Source: JAPOVO01 sp026708165 (GTDB taxonomy: Bacteria > Chloroflexota > UBA11872 > VXNJ01). Taken from it: a DNA stretch of 64,000 bases. Where the stretch lies: NCBI GenBank assembly GCA_965208775.1, contig OZ242360.1, forward strand, positions 2,418,001 through 2,482,000. Direction: 5' to 3'. A model generated the notes under the pieces. That model ran no database searches and was not told the DNA's origin. It worked only from the letters and a program-made list of their open reading frames with translations. The position numbers and the translations under genes were made by a program. Numbering within the stretch: the first letter of the stretch is position 1; each line of letters begins with the position of its first letter. This document shows, one piece after another, positions 48,806 to 56,810 of the stretch.

Positions 48806-49156
48806 CTAGTCGGCGCCGATTTCCTCGAACTCCCGGCGGTCGAATCCGGCGATGATCTGTTCGCCGACGACGACGAGAGGCCGCCGGATCAGGGTTGGAT
48901 CTTCGACCATCAACTCGATGAGCTGGTCGTCCGTTAAATCGGCGGTATCGAGCTTGAGCTCCCTGAACTTCTTGGAGCGCCGGCTGAGGAAATCACGGAC
49001 GCTTCGCCCGGCCAACAGACTGCTCAACTCATCCACGGTGAACGGCTGCTTGAAATAGTTGCGAACCTGGTATTTGACTCCCCTGCTATCCAGCAGGGCT
49101 GTGCCTTTGCGGCAGCTCGATCAGCCGGGTTTGATGTATACGAGAGGTTCACTCAT
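48806..49156 (-). CDS. ArsC/Spx-family thioredoxin-fold selenoprotein (UGA-encoded Sec at residue 12)
   Basis: Translating from ATG 49156 through one in-frame TGA (49123-49121) gives 116 residues, the normal family length. It starts MSEPLVYIKPG-U-SSCRKG, then YFKQPFTVDEL, RSKKFRELKL and LIRRPLVVVGEQIIAGFD, all matching YffB/ArsC/Spx proteins. The TGA falls exactly on the first residue of the redox motif, giving UxxC instead of CxxC. A 7-bp hairpin follows at SECIS distance. Without recoding only a 76-residue fragment from GTG 49036 would be made, lacking the active site. It lies 23 nt after the D-aminoacylase-like gene. Probable thiol/selenol oxidoreductase; a nonsense mutation is the alternative. 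Confidence 0.8.
49081..49098 (-). promoter_or_regulatory. bacterial SECIS-like hairpin
   Basis: On the mRNA strand, CCCTGCT (49098-49092) pairs perfectly with AGCAGGG (49087-49081) around the tetraloop GGAT. The loop begins 29 nt after the UGA. Bacterial SECIS elements lie inside the coding sequence, with a loop guanine roughly 16-37 nt downstream of UGA. Both conditions are met. Confidence 0.75.
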
Positions 49157-49179
49157 AGGGGCTGTGGATCCCTCCGAGG

Positions 49180-50820
49180 TTATGCGGCTTGGGGGCCACG
49201 AAGCGCTCGACCGGGCAATTCCTTCGATTGCACACCGTCGCGCACAACGAATCGACCGCCAACGATAACATGCACGATACCCTCGGGAAATTGATGCGAA
49301 TCGTCGAAGGTGGCGGTGTCGATTATCCGGTCGGGATCGAAGACAACCAGATCGGCATCGCGTCCCGGCTCAAGGAGTCCCTTGGCGTCGAGTCCCATTT
49401 TCTTTGCGGGAAATCCCGTCATCTTGTGAACGGCTTCTTCGAGCGGGAAGAGGTTTTCGTCGCGGGCGTAGTGTCCCAAGACTCGCGGGAAGGCGCCGTA
49501 ATACCGCGGATGGGGACGGCCCATGCCAAGCGGAGGTTCGGGCGAGATTGCCGAGCCATCGGAACCGATCATTGCGGCGGGATGGCGCAGCACGTATCTA
49601 ACGTCCTCTTCGTCCATAACAAAGTGGATAAGGGCGCCTTGCAATTCTTCTTCGATCAGAATGTCGTGCGCGGCGGTCTCCGGCGGGACACCTCTCCTGC
49701 GCGCTATCTGGGCGACGCTCTTTCCGACTACTTCCGGATTTCCCGATGCCGTCCAGGATATGTAAGTCGAGTCCCACTCACGCTGCTCTGATCTCAATTC
49801 GGCTTCCAGCCGGTCTCGCATGACACGGTCGCGCAGTCTGGCGAGTATTGCATCCGTACCGCCTTCATGAGCCCATTCGGGTACTAACTGTGTGATGCTG
49901 CCGCTGCCCGCAGGGTAGGGGTAAACGTCGACAGTTACGTCCACGCCGCGGTGCTGGGCGGCTTCGACCATAGCCAAGGATTCACGCACGCGGCCCCAGT
50001 ACGGCCTACCCGACGCTTTGTGGTGGGCTATCTGGACGGCGACGCCGGCGCGCTCGCCGATCTCGATGGCCTCGGCGACCGCTCGGAGGAGACTATGGCC
50101 TTCGCCGCGTATGTGGCTGAAATAGACCCCGCCGAACTCAGCCAGGACTTCTGCCAGCTCGACGATCTCGTCCGTCTCGCTGTAGGAGCTTGGCGGGAAG
50201 ATAAGCCCGGTCGAAAACCCGAACGCGCCCTCTTCGAGCGACGCGTGGAGCAGCGCCTTCATCTCGTTTAGCTCGCCGCTCGTGGGGTAGCGCTTGTCAT
50301 AGCCCATCACCGCGGTGCGGATAGGCACATGCCCGACAAGGGCCAATACGTTGACGGCGACGCCGGAGGCGTCGAGACGGTCGAGGTAGCCGCCCATCGA
50401 GTCCCACGACCAGTCGAAGTCGGCGCCCATTGCCAAGTGCAAGCTTGTGGAGACCATGTCGGTCCGGTTGAGGTCGGTGACCGGGGCGGGGCTGAACCCG
50501 CAGTTGCCGACGATTTCGGTGGTCACACCCTGGCGGACCTTGCTCTGGGCGGCGGGGTCGATGAGGAGCGGGAAGTCGGAGTGGCTATGGGTGTCGATGA
50601 AGCCGGGGCAGATAGCGAGACCGTCGAGGTCAATAACCGTACGGCCCCTGGAGCCGGGAATCTCACCGACCGCCGCAACGGTGGACCCGTTGACCGCGAC
50701 CGCGCCTGAACGCCGGGCGGCTCCCGTACCGTCGAGGATCGTGCAGTTTTCGAAAACGATGTCGTAGTCGGCGGACGCGTTCACGGGCGTTCTCCCACTG
50801 TAGTTACGGTCGAGCGGCAC
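49180..50820 (-). CDS. D-aminoacylase-like amidohydrolase
   Basis: Zinc hydrolase of N-acyl-D-amino acids or related amides, 546 residues. Seen: DIVFENCTILDGTG at the start, CPGFIDTHSHSDFPLL with the HxH metal motif, EIVGNCGFSPAPV (Cys typical of D-aminoacylases), FSTGLIFPPSSYSETDEIVELA, YFSHIRGEG (His), IAHHKASGRPYWG (His), MIGSDGSAI (Asp) and a C-terminal dihydroorotase-like strand region. GTG start 10 nt after the SDR stop. Part of a three-gene operon with the SDR and the ArsC-like selenoprotein. Substrate unproven. Confidence 0.88.
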   Translation of the reverse strand: MPLDRNYSGRTPVNASADYDIVFENCTILDGTGAARRSGAVAVNGSTVAAVGEIPGSRGRTVIDLDGLAICPGFIDTHSHSDFPLLIDPAAQSKVRQGVTTEIVGNCGFSPAPVTDLNRTDMVSTSLHLAMGADFDWSWDSMGGYLDRLDASGVAVNVLALVGHVPIRTAVMGYDKRYPTSGELNEMKALLHASLEEGAFGFSTGLIFPPSSYSETDEIVELAEVLAEFGGVYFSHIRGEGHSLLRAVAEAIEIGERAGVAVQIAHHKASGRPYWGRVRESLAMVEAAQHRGVDVTVDVYPYPAGSGSITQLVPEWAHEGGTDAILARLRDRVMRDRLEAELRSEQREWDSTYISWTASGNPEVVGKSVAQIARRRGVPPETAAHDILIEEELQGALIHFVMDEEDVRYVLRHPAAMIGSDGSAISPEPPLGMGRPHPRYYGAFPRVLGHYARDENLFPLEEAVHKMTGFPAKKMGLDAKGLLEPGRDADLVVFDPDRIIDTATFDDSHQFPEGIVHVIVGGRFVVRDGVQSKELPGRALRGPQAA

Positions 50821-50830
50821 TTAGCCTGCG

Positions 50831-51583
50831 TTAGAGGCTCAGAACCTCCTCAAGGGTGCGGGTTGGCCTGATGATGATCTCGGTAACGCAGGCCCGAGGC
50901 GGCAGGGCGGCGACGAAGAGCACAGCGGCGGCCAGGTCGTCCGGCTGCAGGAAATAAGCTCTCTGCTCGGGGGAGGGCGGGGCCGGGCGCCTGTCGAGTA
51001 TGGGAGTCTCGACGTCGCCCGGATAGATTGAGGTTGCCCGAATCCCGTACTGGTGCTCCTCGTCGTTGATGCTCCCGGTGAGTCCGGCCATGCCGAACTT
51101 GGAAGCCGAATAAGCCGCGCCCGAAAGCTTGGAGGCGGCCTTGCCTGCCAGCGACACGATATTGACTACCAGGCCGCCGCCGTCCGCTTTCATATGGGGC
51201 AAAACCTCACGCACGAAGCTGTAGGCACCGGTAAGGTTCACGGCGACTATTCGATCCCAGTCCTCGTCGGACGTTTCGGACACTCCGCGTTTCGGCGTGT
51301 TGGTGCCGGCATTGTTGACGAGAATGTTGGGAACGCCCAACTGTTCGCGGGTGAGTCGCACTACCTCTTTGACCGCAGCGCGGTCACTTACATCGCCAGA
51401 ATAGGCAAGCACCTTGACGGAGTGCTGTCGCGCTTCACTCGCCACCTCCTCAAGCTGCTGCTCGCTTCTGGCGACGAGGGCGACGTTGGCGCCGGCGCCG
51501 GCCAGCGCCATCACTATTCCTCTCCCGATTCCGGTGCTCGCCCCGGTAACGATGGCGGTCTTGCCGGTTAGTTCACCAGCCAT
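50831..51583 (-). CDS. short-chain dehydrogenase/reductase
   Basis: Classical SDR of 250 residues. Seen: TGKTAIVTGASTGIGRGIVMAL (TGxxxGxG), NNAGTNTP (NNAG), NIVSLAGKAASKLSGAAYSASKFGMAGL with catalytic Ser, Tyr and Lys, and YPGDVETPI. The C-terminus RACVTEIIIRPTRTLEE resembles the 3-hydroxy-acid/ketone reductase subgroup (YPxDVxTP). ATG with AGGAG ahead. First gene of the minus-strand operon; a perfect palindrome lies 120 bp upstream. Confidence 0.9.
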   Translation of the reverse strand: MAGELTGKTAIVTGASTGIGRGIVMALAGAGANVALVARSEQQLEEVASEARQHSVKVLAYSGDVSDRAAVKEVVRLTREQLGVPNILVNNAGTNTPKRGVSETSDEDWDRIVAVNLTGAYSFVREVLPHMKADGGGLVVNIVSLAGKAASKLSGAAYSASKFGMAGLTGSINDEEHQYGIRATSIYPGDVETPILDRRPAPPSPEQRAYFLQPDDLAAAVLFVAALPPRACVTEIIIRPTRTLEEVLSL

Positions 51584-51703
51584 CTGGTTCTCCTATAACG
51601 CGTGGTGGGGAGGCTCGAAGTTATCGACTCACCCGACGAATTGGTTTCGCGGCTCATAGTCTAGCGGGCGCGATTCGGGGCCTTAGGGCGGGCCCGGCAT
51701 TTT

Positions 51704-51724
51704 GTAATGTTGCCGCAACATTAC
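51704..51724. promoter_or_regulatory. perfect 21-bp palindrome, operator candidate
   Basis: Arms GTAATGTTGC (51704-51713) and GCAACATTAC (51715-51724) are exact reverse complements around one central C. There is no T-run in either direction, so a protein-binding site is more likely than a terminator. It lies between the SDR operon and the DtxR-type regulator. Confidence 0.55.
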
Positions 51725-51799
51725 CCTGTGAACCAGGCAAAAACAGGCAAAAAACAAAGGGATGGTTGACGACGGGAAAAACTGGTGTAAGGGGACGCG

Positions 51800-51821
51800 G
51801 ATTCCCGCTTGGGCGGGAATC
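51800..51821 (+). repeat. dispersed GATTCCCGC/GCGGGAATC hairpin repeat
   Basis: GATTCCCGC (51800-51808), loop TTGG, GCGGGAATC (51813-51821): perfect 9-bp stem. Same general class as 55108-55127. Typical of non-coding palindromic repeats in environmental genomes. Confidence 0.65.
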
Positions 51822-52251
51822 ACAGGCGAGACGAACAGAGGAGGTTGTCGTTGCTGCATCACTTGAACGAGCATCGAGTGTGGGGGCGGATGGACCGGAA
51901 ATGTGGGACGGGGATAGCGGGTTTCAACGGGACCTGTCTAGCCGCGTGCCGGATGCGCCCTCCGACGGTTCGGCCAGGGGCGGGGTTAAGCGGGACAGAT
52001 CCAACGCTTGGCCTGGCGGTCCGTTCGTGATTCGGGCGTTCGACGTGCTCAGGGCGAACGGACACGCACCAATAGACGTCCGCTAATCCGTCTCTGGCTC
52101 AGATATACTTGGCGGCGGGAGGAACCGGCGACGGGTGTGATGCGCTCCTCCCCTGATAAGTCTGCGCGAGCTGGTGGTTCGACGGGGATCGGACGGATAA
52201 TTGGACTCGAACGGAAATCGCACAAGGCTCGGCGCTGACCAGGCCGTCAAA

Positions 52252-52923
52252 ATGCCGAGCTCGACCATTCAGGACTACCTGCTGGCGATTTACAGCCTGG
52301 ATTTCGAGCAGGTGCACGTTATAGCGGCGCGACTGGCGGAAAAGCTAGAGGTTTCGGCTCCGACTGTCTCGGTGACGGTAGAGCGGATGGTCAGGGACGG
52401 TTACGTGGACGTCGACAGCAACCACACGATCACCTTGACCGAAAAGGGGCGGGCCGTGGGCAGCCGGGTGGCCCGGCGTCACAGACTGATCGAGCGCTGG
52501 TTGAACGACATGCTGGACCTGGACTGGGTGATGCTTCACGACGAGGCACATCTTCTAGAACACTCCCTTTCGAGCGCGTTGGAACAGAAAATATCGGAAG
52601 CGCTGAATCATCCGGAGACCTGCCCGCACGGGAATCCGATTCCCGGCAACGCCAAGAACTGGTCGTTCGAAGGCATGAAGCAGCTTTCGGAATCGGAAGC
52701 TGGAGAGAAATTGAAAGTAGCGAGAATATCGGAGCTTGCAGAGGACAACGCCGAGATCATGCGCTATCTGCAACAGAAGAACCTAGTGCCGGACACTTCA
52801 TTAGAGGTCCAGGAGATCACGCCGTTTGGCCACGTGGTACTCAAGGTAAACGGCGATATGGCGGTTATCGATCCGGAAATCGCCGTGTACGTATGGACCA
52901 GATCGGCGGCGGCTCCGAATTAG
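52252..52923 (+). CDS. DtxR/MntR-family metal-dependent transcriptional regulator
   Basis: Iron- or manganese-sensing repressor, 223 residues from ATG 52252 (TTG 52201 also in frame). Seen: winged-helix DNA-binding domain (STIQDYLLAIYSLDFEQVHVIAARLAEKLEVSAPTVSVTVERMVRDGYV), dimerisation domain with metal ligands (HDEAHLLEHSLSSALEQKI, HPETCPHGNPIPG including Cys), and a C-terminal SH3-like/FeoA domain (ARISELAEDNAEIMRYLQQ..PDTSLEVQEITPFGHVVLKV). The Cys in CPHG favours an iron-type DtxR/IdeR site. Next to an ABC exporter and convergent to nothing; may control the exporter. Confidence 0.9.
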   Translation: MPSSTIQDYLLAIYSLDFEQVHVIAARLAEKLEVSAPTVSVTVERMVRDGYVDVDSNHTITLTEKGRAVGSRVARRHRLIERWLNDMLDLDWVMLHDEAHLLEHSLSSALEQKISEALNHPETCPHGNPIPGNAKNWSFEGMKQLSESEAGEKLKVARISELAEDNAEIMRYLQQKNLVPDTSLEVQEITPFGHVVLKVNGDMAVIDPEIAVYVWTRSAAAPN

Positions 52924-52995
52924 CGCATCGGCGCCGAAACAGGGACGACGCACGACAAGCACGGAAACCTACGGAATCGACGGAGGCCTGATTAC

Positions 52996-53913
52996 TTGCC
53001 GATAGTGGAAGTGCGCGACCTCCGCAAGCACTACGGAGACGTGAAGGCCGTGGACGGCCTTTCGTTCGAGGTCGAGCCAGGCGAGGTCTTTGGGATGTTA
53101 GGTCCCAATGGCGCGGGCAAGAGCACAACGGTCGAGATCGTCGAGGGACTGCGCGAAATGGACGCCGGTCAGGTGCGGATACTGGGTCTTGACCCGCATC
53201 GGGACAGGGTGAAAGTCAGAGAATCGATAGGGATTCAGCTTCAATCGGCGTCGCTTTTCGACAAGCTGACGGCGCGTGAGCATCTAGCACTCTTCTCGTC
53301 TTTCTATTCGCGAACCCGAACCGTGGACGAGCTAATAGAGCTGGTCGATCTCGCGGACAGACAAAACGCAGTCTCCAAGGAACTCTCGGGCGGCCAGAGA
53401 CAACGCTTGTCGTTCGCTCTCGCGATGGTGAACGACCCGGAGGTCGTGTTTTTGGACGAGCCGACGACCGGACTCGACCCTCAGGCGCGAAGGCACATGT
53501 GGGACGTGGTCGCGGCGATGGGGAAAGAGGGCAAGACGGTCTTTCTGACAACTCACTACATGGAGGAAGCCGAGCTGCTGTGCGACCGGATCGCGATAAT
53601 CGACCACGGCAAGATAATCGCGCTCGACACCCCGGCGCGGCTTATCGAAAGCAATTTTCAGGCGCAGACCGTCAGCTTCGATACGGCCCACGGGAGCTTG
53701 TCGACAACTGAGCTCGAGTCGCTGTCAGGCGTGACCCAAGCGGTTGCCGACGATGGACACGTCGAGTTGTTCACAGCCGACGTAGCCGTAACGATAGGCG
53801 CGCTGATGGACTACGCGAGACAGCAAGACGTGCCGATGAGCGATCTGAATATCGGGCAAGCCAATCTGGAGGATGTCTTTCTCAAGTTGACGGGCCGTCG
53901 GATACGCGATTGA
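52996..53913 (+). CDS. ABC transporter ATP-binding protein
   Basis: Drug/polyketide- or lipid-exporter type ATPase, 305 residues. Seen: Walker A GPNGAGKST, a Q-loop (IGIQLQSASLFDKLTARE), signature LSGGQRQR, Walker B VVFLDEPTTGLD, H-loop TTHYMEEAE, and the DrrA-like C-terminal domain ending in LEDVFLKLTGR. TTG start. Its stop overlaps the permease start by 4 nt (TTGA), so the two are co-translated. Substrate unknown. Confidence 0.92.
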   Translation: MPIVEVRDLRKHYGDVKAVDGLSFEVEPGEVFGMLGPNGAGKSTTVEIVEGLREMDAGQVRILGLDPHRDRVKVRESIGIQLQSASLFDKLTAREHLALFSSFYSRTRTVDELIELVDLADRQNAVSKELSGGQRQRLSFALAMVNDPEVVFLDEPTTGLDPQARRHMWDVVAAMGKEGKTVFLTTHYMEEAELLCDRIAIIDHGKIIALDTPARLIESNFQAQTVSFDTAHGSLSTTELESLSGVTQAVADDGHVELFTADVAVTIGALMDYARQQDVPMSDLNIGQANLEDVFLKLTGRRIRD

Positions 53914-54995
53914 AAGCCATCGGCGCGTTAATTCTGGCGCTCGGCCGCGAGTTCGTGCGCGACCGCACAGCGCTTTTCTTTACGCTGGCGTTTCCGTTCA
54001 TCTTCATGGTCATCTTCGGGCTCTTGATGCAAGGGTTGGACCGACCGCGCAACTACGACATCGGGCTAGTGGTCGAAGACAACTCGCCGGCGGCAAGCGG
54101 GCTAGCGAACGCGCTGCGGAATGTACCAGTTCTGAAAATTACCGAAGACGGATTCGACGCCGAGCAAGACCGGCTGGAGGAAGGCGACCGGGACGCGGTT
54201 ATCGTCGTTCCCGACGGGTTCGGGGATACGGTGACGGCGGGCGCGACAGCGACGGTGCGCGTGTTCTTCGATCCGTCGCGTCAAACTACGGCGACGATAG
54301 TGCTACCGATTTTGTCGCAGATTCTGGACGAAATAGATCGAGTGCGAGCGGGCACTCCACGGGGACTCGTGATCGAGCCCGTCTCGGTTGTGGCTTCCGA
54401 TCTGCGGGTCGTGGACTTCGTCGCGCCGGGAGTAATCGCGATGAGCGTGATGCAGCTTGGCGTGTTTTCGTCGATAAACCTGGTGATGAGGCGTGAAAAG
54501 CTGATCCTCAAGCGTCTCGGCGCCACTCCCATCCGGCGCGAAACGGTTATTGCGGGCGAGGTCCTGTTCCGACTGATCATCACGGCGGTGCAGGCGGTGT
54601 TGCTCGTGGCGATGGCGAATCTTGCGTTCGGCGTGCCGATACAAGGAGGCTTTCACGAGCTGGTCGCGATAGTCGGTTTGGGGGCGCTGGCGTTCATCGG
54701 TCTCGGATTTGCGATCTCTTCGTTTGCCAAAACCGAAGAGGGGATGCTGCCTATCGCTCAGCTCGTATCCCTGCCGATGATGTTCCTTTCGGGGATTTTC
54801 TTTCCAATCGACGGACTTCCGGGCTTCTTGCAGCCGGTGGTAAAAGTGCTGCCGCTCACATTCCTGGGCGACGGGATCCGGCAAACGATGGTTGGCGGTT
54901 TCAGCATCAACGCGATGTGGGTGAACTATATGGCGCTGGCGCTCTGGCTGGCGGCTACTTTTCTGGTGGCGGTGCGGCTGTTCAAGTGGGAGTAA
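53910..54995 (+). CDS. ABC-2 type transporter permease
   Basis: Membrane partner of the preceding ATPase, 361 residues. Seen: one N-terminal membrane helix (ALFFTLAFPFIFMVIFGLLMQGL), a large extracytoplasmic domain (about 45-180: VVEDNSPAASGLANAL, VFFDPSRQTTATIVLPIL), then five helices with the ABC-2 signature LPMMFLSGIFFPIDGLPGFLQPVVKVLPLTFLGDGIRQ. Exporter of the YhgE/DrrB-like class. TTG start coupled to the ATPase gene. Confidence 0.9.
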   Translation: MKAIGALILALGREFVRDRTALFFTLAFPFIFMVIFGLLMQGLDRPRNYDIGLVVEDNSPAASGLANALRNVPVLKITEDGFDAEQDRLEEGDRDAVIVVPDGFGDTVTAGATATVRVFFDPSRQTTATIVLPILSQILDEIDRVRAGTPRGLVIEPVSVVASDLRVVDFVAPGVIAMSVMQLGVFSSINLVMRREKLILKRLGATPIRRETVIAGEVLFRLIITAVQAVLLVAMANLAFGVPIQGGFHELVAIVGLGALAFIGLGFAISSFAKTEEGMLPIAQLVSLPMMFLSGIFFPIDGLPGFLQPVVKVLPLTFLGDGIRQTMVGGFSINAMWVNYMALALWLAATFLVAVRLFKWE

Positions 54996-55060
54996 CGTCT
55001 CCGGCTACGGGATGAGAAGCGGGATTTGGATTCCGGCGCGTACTTCTTCTCTTCTACTAA

Positions 55061-55127
55061 CTCAGGGCAGACAGGCTCAGGACGAACGGCGCTTTTGCGG
55101 CCCCTGGATTCCGGCTTTCGCCGGAAT
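55061..55127 (+). repeat. two adjacent dispersed repeats
   Basis: 55061-55090 carries a partial copy of the CAGGCTCAGG element (ACAGGCTCAGGACGAACGG). 55108-55127 forms a perfect hairpin ATTCCGGC-TTTC-GCCGGAAT followed by GAC. A half copy (GGATTCCGGC) lies at 55028. These fill the gap between the ABC permease and the spermidine-synthase-like gene. Confidence 0.65.
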
Positions 55128-55148
55128 GACGGATGGGACGCGGGGATG

Positions 55149-56765
55149 CTATCGCGCGGTGTTGACCGAGCCGTCCCCCGACTGGGCGACGCCGAGAATC
55201 ATCTGGTGAATTACCTGCTCGACTGGCGCCAGGTCGTCGGTGAAAGCGCCCTCCGAGTATTCAACGGGACGGGGATTGACGCCTTTTTCCGCTATAGCCC
55301 TGATCCAGACATCGTCGGTTTCCGAGAGCCGCCGGTTGACTTCGTCGAGGGAGATCGGGCTGTTTGAGGCGAAGATAAGGCTGTTGAGGTAGCCGGCGGG
55401 CAGGTCGATGACGAAGACGGTGGGGAAGACAGCTCGCATGGTCTTGCTCAACGCTTCAACCAGGCGAAAGTCGTCAGGGGCGCGGCCCGCGTTAAGCGCG
55501 ACGATTCCATCGTCTTCCAGGTGATCCTGAATCTCCTCGAAGAACTCGCGCGTAGTCAACTGAAACGGAATGTACGGCTGCCGGTAAGCGTCGACCATGA
55601 CAACGTCGTACTCACGGTCGGTGCGCCGCAGGAAGTAGCGGCCGTCCTCGGCGACGGGGTTCAGATTCGGCTCGTTCATGTCGAACATGTCCCGACCGAT
55701 ATCGATTATCTGGGGGTCGATCTCGACGCCGTCGATATGCGTCCGGTCGCCGTAGACCTGGTTGTAGAGCTTGGAGACGGTGCCGGTACCGAGTCCGACT
55801 ATGAGGACGTCCTCGACCTGGCCGGGATGCTGCTTGCGGAACTGAGGCGCGAGGAGAAAGTAATCCCAAGGGCCGCTGGTGAGCGGCTGGACTTCGAGGT
55901 CCGGGAAGAACACGGAGTGCGTAGCCAGACCTTCATTGAGCACCAGCCGCCGCATCCCCGCGTCGGTGTCCTGGACCTGGATGAAGTTGAATATCGATTC
56001 GTCTTCGTAGACCAGCGTGCCGCGCTCGGCGGCGCGGACGACGTCGGGCCGGACGTTAACTATCACGGTAATGGCGACGAGGACTAGGAGCAGAGTCAGG
56101 AATCGCCAGCTTTTTAGTCCGGCGACCGCGAGCGCAAGCAACACAAGTGCGAAGGCGAGGAATGTGTTGCGCGTCCCGATGTTAGGGACGAGCAGCAGCA
56201 CCGGCAAAAATGCGCCCATGATGCTGCCAAGAGTTCCAAGGGCGTAGATGCGGCCTGCGTTGGCGCCCGCCGAGCTCAGGTTGGCGGTGCTGAGCCTTAT
56301 CGCGAACGGAGACACGAAACCGAGGATGGTTATCGGAATAGCGAAGAGGAAGATCACGCCGAACAGGGACCCCCAGAAAACGCCGAGCGACAGCCCGGCG
56401 AAGGCTTCGGTGGAGAGGTTAAGAATCGGCTTCGCGACCAAGGGGATCAGCCCGATGCCGAAGGCGGCGATGGCGACGAGACGCAACAGCAGCCGGTCAT
56501 CGGGACGCCTGTCGGCGATGCGACCGCCGACGTAGTAGCCGAGCGTGAGATAGAGCAGGACCAACCCGATCAGGTTGGCCCATACGAACAGATTGTTACC
56601 GTAAAAGGGCGCGAGAAGTCGGGACCCGGCAAGCTCCGCGCCAAGCACGGTCATTCCAGAGAAGAACACTACGGCGAGCAGCATTCCGTCGCGGACCGTG
56701 CGCGGGTAGCGAGCGTCCGGGGAGCCGTTCGAGCCGGGGGAGTCTGGTACTTGATCGGTGCTCAA
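55149..56765 (-). CDS. membrane-fused spermidine synthase-like protein
   Basis: 538 residues: eight or so membrane helices (about 25-235: VFFSGMTVLGAELAGSRLLAPFYGNNLFVWANLIGLVLLYL, a major-facilitator-like half), then a polyamine-synthase-type Rossmann domain with VLIVGLGTGTVSKLYNQVYG, THIDGVEIDPQIIDIGRDMFD and YDVVMVDAYRQPYIPFQLTTREFFEEI. The catalytic Asp of DxYD-like sites reads VDAYRQP. The fused family is common in Actinobacteria and Chloroflexi; its substrate is not established and need not be a polyamine. Gene stands alone. Confidence 0.87.
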   Translation of the reverse strand: MSTDQVPDSPGSNGSPDARYPRTVRDGMLLAVVFFSGMTVLGAELAGSRLLAPFYGNNLFVWANLIGLVLLYLTLGYYVGGRIADRRPDDRLLLRLVAIAAFGIGLIPLVAKPILNLSTEAFAGLSLGVFWGSLFGVIFLFAIPITILGFVSPFAIRLSTANLSSAGANAGRIYALGTLGSIMGAFLPVLLLVPNIGTRNTFLAFALVLLALAVAGLKSWRFLTLLLVLVAITVIVNVRPDVVRAAERGTLVYEDESIFNFIQVQDTDAGMRRLVLNEGLATHSVFFPDLEVQPLTSGPWDYFLLAPQFRKQHPGQVEDVLIVGLGTGTVSKLYNQVYGDRTHIDGVEIDPQIIDIGRDMFDMNEPNLNPVAEDGRYFLRRTDREYDVVMVDAYRQPYIPFQLTTREFFEEIQDHLEDDGIVALNAGRAPDDFRLVEALSKTMRAVFPTVFVIDLPAGYLNSLIFASNSPISLDEVNRRLSETDDVWIRAIAEKGVNPRPVEYSEGAFTDDLAPVEQVIHQMILGVAQSGDGSVNTAR

Positions 56766-56810
56766 CGCATCACCACCTTGGGGCGCTTGCCGTCGGCGCG
56801 ACGGATCGAA

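Larger units (their letters stand above)
51584..52251. other. 668-bp intergenic region between divergent SDR operon and DtxR gene
   Basis: Contains a ribosome site for the SDR gene, the palindrome at 51704-51724, tandem CAGGCAAAAA units (about 51734-51755), a dispersed hairpin repeat at 51800-51821 and a TATACT -10-like box at 52104-52109 that could serve the DtxR gene. Short ORFs exist in several frames, but none shows convincing family features or consistent codon use. Confidence 0.5.

Noticed and set aside
49037..49156. Reading the segment as a broken (pseudogene) 5' end of an ArsC-like gene
   Set aside because: The frame is clean on both sides, the stop is UGA precisely at the redox residue, and a SECIS-shaped hairpin follows; random decay would rarely give all three. 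Sequencing error remains a minor possibility.
51734..51755. CRISPR-like or phase-variable tandem repeat (CAGGCAAAAA units)
   Set aside because: Only two imperfect units are present, with no spacer structure and no gene to switch.
55028..55148. ORFs of 65-113 codons across the dispersed repeats after the ABC permease
   Set aside because: They translate repeat DNA (DSGFRRNDG-type peptides) and overlap the real minus-strand gene, so they are not genes.
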